From Betaproteobacteria bacterium (GTDB lineage: Bacteria; Pseudomonadota; Gammaproteobacteria; Burkholderiales; SG8-39): 11,489 bases of DNA. The first letter of the stretch is position 1, and each line of letters begins with the position of its first letter. The translations under genes and the position numbers were made by a program. Below the pieces are notes generated by a model. It made no database searches, was not told the DNA's origin, and worked only from the letters and a program-made list of their open reading frames with translations. This document shows positions 8,350-11,489 of this stretch, in pieces. Where the stretch lies: NCBI GenBank assembly GCA_016867955.1, contig VGIE01000036.1:1-11489 (forward strand), given 5' to 3'.

Positions 8350-8775
8350 ATGTTGTGGGTCAAGGCGTTTCACATCATTTTCATGGTCACCTGGTTCGCA
8401 GGCTTGTTTTATCTGCCGCGCCTGTTCGTGTATCACGCCATTACCGGCGCGGACGACCGCGCGGGCATCGAGCGCTTCAAGATCATGGAGCGCAAGCTCT
8501 ACTATGGCATCATGACGCCGGGCGCGGTGATCACCATCGCCCTGGGTACCTGGCTGTGGCTGGGCTGGTACCCGCGCGTGCTCGGTGCCTGGTTCCATGC
8601 CAAGCTGGCCGTCGTCGCGCTGCTCGTGCTCTATCACCTCTGGTGCGGCCGCCTGCTGGACGATTTCAAGCACGACCGCAACAGGCGCAGCCATGTCTGG
8701 CTGCGCTGGTTCAATGAGGTGCCGGTGCTGATGCTGGTTGCCGCGGTCATCCTGGTGGTGGTGCGGCCGTTCTAG
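8350..8775 (+). CDS. hemJ: HemJ, protoporphyrinogen IX oxidase (membrane type)
   Basis: HemJ oxidises protoporphyrinogen IX to protoporphyrin IX in haem synthesis; the enzyme sits in the inner membrane and is thought to pass electrons to the respiratory chain. The 141-residue length is typical. Four membrane helices are visible (near 3-27, 51-72, 81-98 and 122-139). Family blocks are WVKAFHIIFMVTWFAGLFYLPR, ERKLYYGIMTPGAVIT, WFHAKLAVV and the C-terminal RWFNEVPVLMLV ... VVVRPF. His8, His29 and Lys85 fall at positions where HemJ proteins carry conserved His and Lys residues. AAGG at 8338-8341 overlaps the nodJ stop and precedes the ATG at 8350, so translation is likely coupled. It closes the operon beginning at 5539. 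Another annotation could be the generic CopD family. Confidence 0.9.
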   Translation: MLWVKAFHIIFMVTWFAGLFYLPRLFVYHAITGADDRAGIERFKIMERKLYYGIMTPGAVITIALGTWLWLGWYPRVLGAWFHAKLAVVALLVLYHLWCGRLLDDFKHDRNRRSHVWLRWFNEVPVLMLVAAVILVVVRPF

Positions 8776-8797
8776 AACGCCACGCCGGCCGCTGCGC

Positions 8798-8836
8798 TTG
8801 TTTTCGCGGCCGTGCTCCTGCTATGCTGGATGCATG
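8798..8836 (+). promoter_or_regulatory. Promoter of the GNAT gene, likely giving a leaderless transcript
   Basis: TTGTTT (8798-8803), an 18-base spacer, and TATGCT (8822-8827) preceded by TGC form a good extended -10 promoter. The -10 box ends six bases before the ATG at 8834, so transcription would begin at about the A of the start codon. No ribosome site is present, which agrees with leaderless translation. Confidence 0.5.
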
Positions 8837-9355
8837 GCGCTTGAACACATCACGCTGCGACTCGCCCGGCCCGCGGATGCCACACGCATCGCGCTAATGT
8901 CGCGCGACCTCATCGAAGTGGGGCTCGGCTGGTCCTGGCAATCGGAGCGCGTCGCGCGCACCATGCGGCGCGCCGATACCACCACGCTGGTGGCGGTGGA
9001 CGGCCGGCGAGTGATCGGCTTCGCCATCATGCAGTTTGGGGACGAGCATGCCCACCTGTCGCTGCTGGCGGTTGCTGCCAGCCACCGCCGCCGGGGCATC
9101 GGCCGTCGGCTGATCGAATGGCTGGTCGATTCCGCCTACACGGCTGGCATCGCCGTCATCCACCTCGAGCTGCGAACGGCAAACCAGGCCGGGCGCCGCT
9201 TCTACCGCTCGCTGGGATTCGTCGAGGGCGCCTACATCCCCGGCTACTACTGCGGGCGCGAGATGGCACTGCGTATGCTGCGCGAATTGCGCTCCCCGGG
9301 CGTCGCCGCCGTGCAGTGGCAGTTGCCGGCCCCGCCGCCAGCGTCGAGGGCCTGA
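8834..9355 (+). CDS. GNAT family N-acetyltransferase
   Basis: This 173-residue cytoplasmic acetyltransferase transfers acetyl from acetyl-CoA to an amine. The N-terminal strand ITLRLARPADATRIALMSRD begins the fold. The acetyl-CoA pyrophosphate loop is RRRGIG (85-90), following HLSLLAVAASH. The C-terminal NQAGRRFYRSLGFVE (117-131) resembles RimI-type enzymes. About 20 residues after the core (SPGVAAVQWQLPAPPPASRA) are a Pro/Ala tail. The ATG at 8834 is preferred over upstream in-frame codons because it begins directly at the fold and lies at the expected transcription start. It is 58 bases after hemJ and converges with the minus-strand membrane protein gene. The substrate is unknown; an N-alpha-acetyltransferase of proteins is one option. 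Confidence 0.86.
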   Translation: MALEHITLRLARPADATRIALMSRDLIEVGLGWSWQSERVARTMRRADTTTLVAVDGRRVIGFAIMQFGDEHAHLSLLAVAASHRRRGIGRRLIEWLVDSAYTAGIAVIHLELRTANQAGRRFYRSLGFVEGAYIPGYYCGREMALRMLRELRSPGVAAVQWQLPAPPPASRA

Positions 9356-9394
9356 ACTTCCACGACTGTTTCGCCCGGCGAGGCGGCCGCGCGA

Positions 9395-9517
9395 TTACCG
9401 CTTGTGCTGCAGCTCGCGCGCCAGTGCCGCGCGCTGCTTATCGGTGAGCTCCTTCGGCGCCTGGCGGCACAGCAACCACAGGATGGCACCGTTGACCAGC
9501 ACGAAGATCCCTTCCAG
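9395..9517 (-). pseudogene. Cut-off 3' end of the two-repeat membrane protein
   Basis: Reading on past the TAA at 9518-9520 in the same frame gives 40 more sensible residues (LEGIFVLVNGAILWLLCR, then a charged tail ending ARELQHKR) and a natural TAA at 9395-9397. The first part forms the fourth membrane helix and aligns with the end of the first repeat, so this was coding sequence of the gene at 9518-9988. As written it cannot be translated without reading through the stop. Confidence 0.75.
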
Positions 9518-9988
9518 TTACAGCAGCTGGGTGACGATGGTGCGCGCGCCGCGTTCGCCAAACAGGAAAAAGAATCCATCGAAGCTCGGCAGCGCCGCGC
9601 GCGTGACCGCATAGAAGTTCTCCATCGGCGGGAACAGCAGCACCAGGAAAAGATTGATCGCAACGCCCATCAGCACAACGCGCTGCCAGTCGATCTTGCG
9701 GGCAGGTTCGCCGGCGGTGCCGGCGGCCGTGGGATCAGCGGCGGATTGCGCTCCCGGCCGCAGCAGCAGCCAGGCAATGGCCGCGTTGATGAGGATGATG
9801 AAGTACTCAATCTGCTGGAAACTGCTGTTGACCTTCCGCCCGCCGACGTCGGTGAACAGCCAGTAGAAGCCGTCGAAGGTTAGCACGTTGTTGCGCGCGG
9901 CCGATACGTAATCGTAGGGCGGGAAAAGCGCAACCAGCACGACGTTAATCGCGGCCACCACGACAATAATCCATTGGTACTTATTCAC
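9518..9988 (-). CDS. Two-repeat small membrane protein of unknown function, truncated by an in-frame stop
   Basis: I do not recognise a named family. The 156 residues as written (GTG start at 9988) show two homologous halves. Half one (1-78) has W6, AINVVLVALFPP, TFDGFYWLF and INAAIAWLLLR. Half two starts at W101 and repeats AINLFLVLLFPP and SFDGFFFLF, with an offset of 97-98 residues. The halves are joined by a polar linker of about 20 residues. Each half seems to be helix, short extramembrane loop with an FDGF motif, helix, so the full protein would have four helices and 197 residues. The TAA at residue 157 falls opposite Gln59 of the first half, so a CAA-to-TAA change would explain it. The ribosome site is poor. 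The gene is 247 bp downstream of the TPR-methyltransferase on the same strand. Confidence 0.75.
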   Translation of the reverse strand: MNKYQWIIVVVAAINVVLVALFPPYDYVSAARNNVLTFDGFYWLFTDVGGRKVNSSFQQIEYFIILINAAIAWLLLRPGAQSAADPTAAGTAGEPARKIDWQRVVLMGVAINLFLVLLFPPMENFYAVTRAALPSFDGFFFLFGERGARTIVTQLL

Positions 9989-10193
9989 GGTTTATCTGGG
10001 TATTTTTCTTGTTTAGGGCGCAGTTACGCAGCCAGGTTCCCCGCACTCTCCTGCATCAGGACCCATCCCGGTCATTCCGATGCGACCTCGCACTTGCCGA
10101 GCCGGCTCCATGCGGATAGCCCGACAAGGGGACACCGTAGCCCGGTATTTTAGAGGCTGGGCCCTGAGACAGGTGAATTTTTTGCGGGATCAC

Positions 10194-10227
10194 GTGCGTC
10201 CTGCATGCAAGTCCGGCGCAGGAGCAC
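10194..10227. other. Long hairpin just downstream of the TPR-methyltransferase gene
   Basis: GTGC + TCCTGC (10194-10197, 10199-10204) pairs with GCAGGA + GCAC (10218-10227) around a 13-base loop, with one bulged G at 10198. It begins nine bases after the methyltransferase stop on the minus strand. A U-run directly after it is missing, so it may stabilise the mRNA end or be a Rho-dependent 3' end rather than an intrinsic terminator. The rest of 9989-10193 shows no gene and presumably holds the promoter of the membrane protein. Confidence 0.4.
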
Positions 10228-10235
10228 CCGCACGG

Positions 10236-11396
10236 TCAGCGCTTCCTCAAGAGGAACAGCGCGCCCGCCACGCCCCTGCGGATCGCCACCGGCAGCCGCT
10301 CCTCAAGAATCAGGCCATGGCGAGAGTACAGTTCGGCGATATAGGCGTCGGATTGGGCATAGCGGCCGCTGCGCAGCAACTGCCAGCGGCCCTGCTCCGT
10401 GGTCTCGACCGAGAAGGCGAACAGGCCTCCTGCGCGCAACGTGCGGCCGACGTCGGCGAACACCGCGTCCAGCTCGCCGAAGTAGATGAATACATCGGCC
10501 GCGATCACCAGGTCAAAGTGCGCGCCCGGGGCGCCCGCCAGCCAGGCCGCGATGTCGGCCTGCTGCAAGCTGGTGTAGCAGGCCTTGCGGCGCGCCTCAT
10601 CGAGCATGCGCGTGGACAGGTCGATGCCGACCAGCGAGCGCGCCAGCGTTCCCGGCCGCTCCAACGACTGGCCCACCAGCCCGGTGCCACAACCAAGGTC
10701 GAGCACGTCGAGCCCGCCGGCCGCGCCGACGCGTCTTCTCGCCAGCGCAACAAGCTGCGCCGGAACACGATAGTCGAGTTCCCCGACCAAACGCTGCTCG
10801 AACCCTCCCGCGAAGGCATCGAAAGTCTCGCGCACATAGGACTCGGGCGCGCGGGCTGCACCGTTCGCCACGCCGGCACGCGCGTCGCCACTGCCGCCGC
10901 CCGCGGCCGCCCGCAGGTGGCCGAACAGCCCTGCGTCGAGGCTGCGCGCCTGCGCGTCGGCGAACACGCGCTCGGCTTCGGCCATGCGCCCGGCATCGAT
11001 CAGCAGCCGTCCCAGATTGAGCGCCGGCGCAGGCAAGGCCGGATCGCTGGCAATCGCCTCCCGATAACAGGTTTCCGCCGCTGCGGGCGCTCCTCGCAGC
11101 TGATGGATGGCGCCGAGATTGTTCAAGGCCTCGGCATGTGCCGGCTGCCGGCGCAGCACTTCGGCATAGCCGGCCTCAGCCGCATCCAGCTCGCCGGCCT
11201 CCTTGTGCAGGTTGGCGAGCTTGTAGCGCGCCGGGACATGCGCCGGATACGCCGCAAGAACCGCATCGAACAACGCGGCTGCGGAGGCATCGCCAGCCTC
11301 ATACCGCGCCAGCGCCGCCGCGTAGAGTTCTCCAACCGCACCATGGCTCGGCGTTGGTATCGACCCGGACCCGGGAAATCGGCCCTTCAATGTCAT
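10236..11396 (-). CDS. TPR-repeat methyltransferase (COG4976-like, class I SAM-dependent)
   Basis: This 386-residue soluble protein fuses tetratricopeptide repeats to a methyltransferase. Residues about 22-160 hold three to four TPR units (for example PARYKLANLHKEAGELDAAE and EALNNLGAIHQLRGAPAAAE), a surface for protein partners. A Gly/Ala-rich stretch (about 162-182) leads to ESYVRETFDAFAGGFEQRL and LDYRVPAQLV, typical of the COG4976 TPR-methyltransferases. SAM motif I is LDVLDLGCGTGLVG (about 229-242), the acidic ribose-binding position is in VGIDLSTRM, and FDLVIAADVFIYFG (about 294-307) is motif IV. The enzyme core looks complete; the substrate is unknown. ATG at 11396 is chosen; TTG at 11420 would add eight residues. 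Neither has a strong ribosome site. No partner gene is visible upstream before the window ends. Confidence 0.87.
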   Translation of the reverse strand: MTLKGRFPGSGSIPTPSHGAVGELYAAALARYEAGDASAAALFDAVLAAYPAHVPARYKLANLHKEAGELDAAEAGYAEVLRRQPAHAEALNNLGAIHQLRGAPAAAETCYREAIASDPALPAPALNLGRLLIDAGRMAEAERVFADAQARSLDAGLFGHLRAAAGGGSGDARAGVANGAARAPESYVRETFDAFAGGFEQRLVGELDYRVPAQLVALARRRVGAAGGLDVLDLGCGTGLVGQSLERPGTLARSLVGIDLSTRMLDEARRKACYTSLQQADIAAWLAGAPGAHFDLVIAADVFIYFGELDAVFADVGRTLRAGGLFAFSVETTEQGRWQLLRSGRYAQSDAYIAELYSRHGLILEERLPVAIRRGVAGALFLLRKR

Positions 11397-11489
11397 GTTA
11401 GATTCAGGCCCGCCCTGCAAATCGCCGCACGTTGTCCCGCCGAAAGTCCCGAATTGTCCATCAGGCCTCGCAAACCTCCGAACGCTACC

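Noticed and set aside
9404..9883. 159-codon plus-strand open frame opposite the two-repeat membrane protein
   Set aside because: The minus-strand frame shows helices, an internal repeat and a coherent C-terminus past the stop; the plus frame is a Gln/Arg-rich shadow.

Overview
The window is GC-rich DNA with dense, mostly plus-strand coding and short intergenic gaps. A UbiB kinase-like protein, NodI/NodJ-type exporter, HemJ and a VanZ-like protein occur together here, and the proteins look proteobacterial. My best guess is a betaproteobacterium (Rhodocyclales/Burkholderiales-like). This comes from gene content and protein style only; no rRNA or tRNA is present to confirm it.

Layout: (1) 74-1568 (+) is ubiB, split into two reading frames by an apparent internal deletion at 833/834. 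(2) 1790-2968 (+) is an exported iron(III)-type ABC solute-binding protein with no transporter partner, whose last ~33 codons are knocked out of frame by one missing base in a C-run near 2811-2814. (3) 3040-4032 (+) is a luciferase-like (LLM) flavin-dependent oxidoreductase. (4) 4033-4343 is a 311-bp gap with small hairpins and a markedly AT-rich patch. (5) 4344-5444 (+) is a VanZ-domain polytopic membrane protein. (6) 5539-8775 (+) is a compact likely operon: thioredoxin-like [2Fe-2S] ferredoxin, alpha/beta hydrolase, NodI-like ATPase, NodJ-like permease, HemJ. (7) 8834-9355 (+) is a GNAT acetyltransferase with a promoter placed so that its transcript may be leaderless. (8) On the minus strand, 9395-9988 is a small membrane protein made of two homologous halves and cut by an in-frame stop. 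(9) 10236-11396 (minus strand) is a TPR-methyltransferase of the COG4976 type.

How the genes fit together: ubiB serves ubiquinone synthesis. HemJ oxidises protoporphyrinogen IX for haem and needs the respiratory chain, so two genes concern respiratory cofactors, but they lie in separate transcription units. The NodIJ-like pair is an ABC-2 exporter of unknown cargo; no nod biosynthesis genes are visible. The solute-binding protein, LLM oxidoreductase and VanZ protein show no clear pathway link.

I found no convincing new defence, mobile or RNA system. The most notable signals are three independent coding lesions within 10 kb (draft-sequence errors or real gene decay), the two-fold repeat membrane protein, the exporter embedded with haem and ferredoxin genes, and two genes whose extended -10 boxes sit exactly six bases before the start codon.
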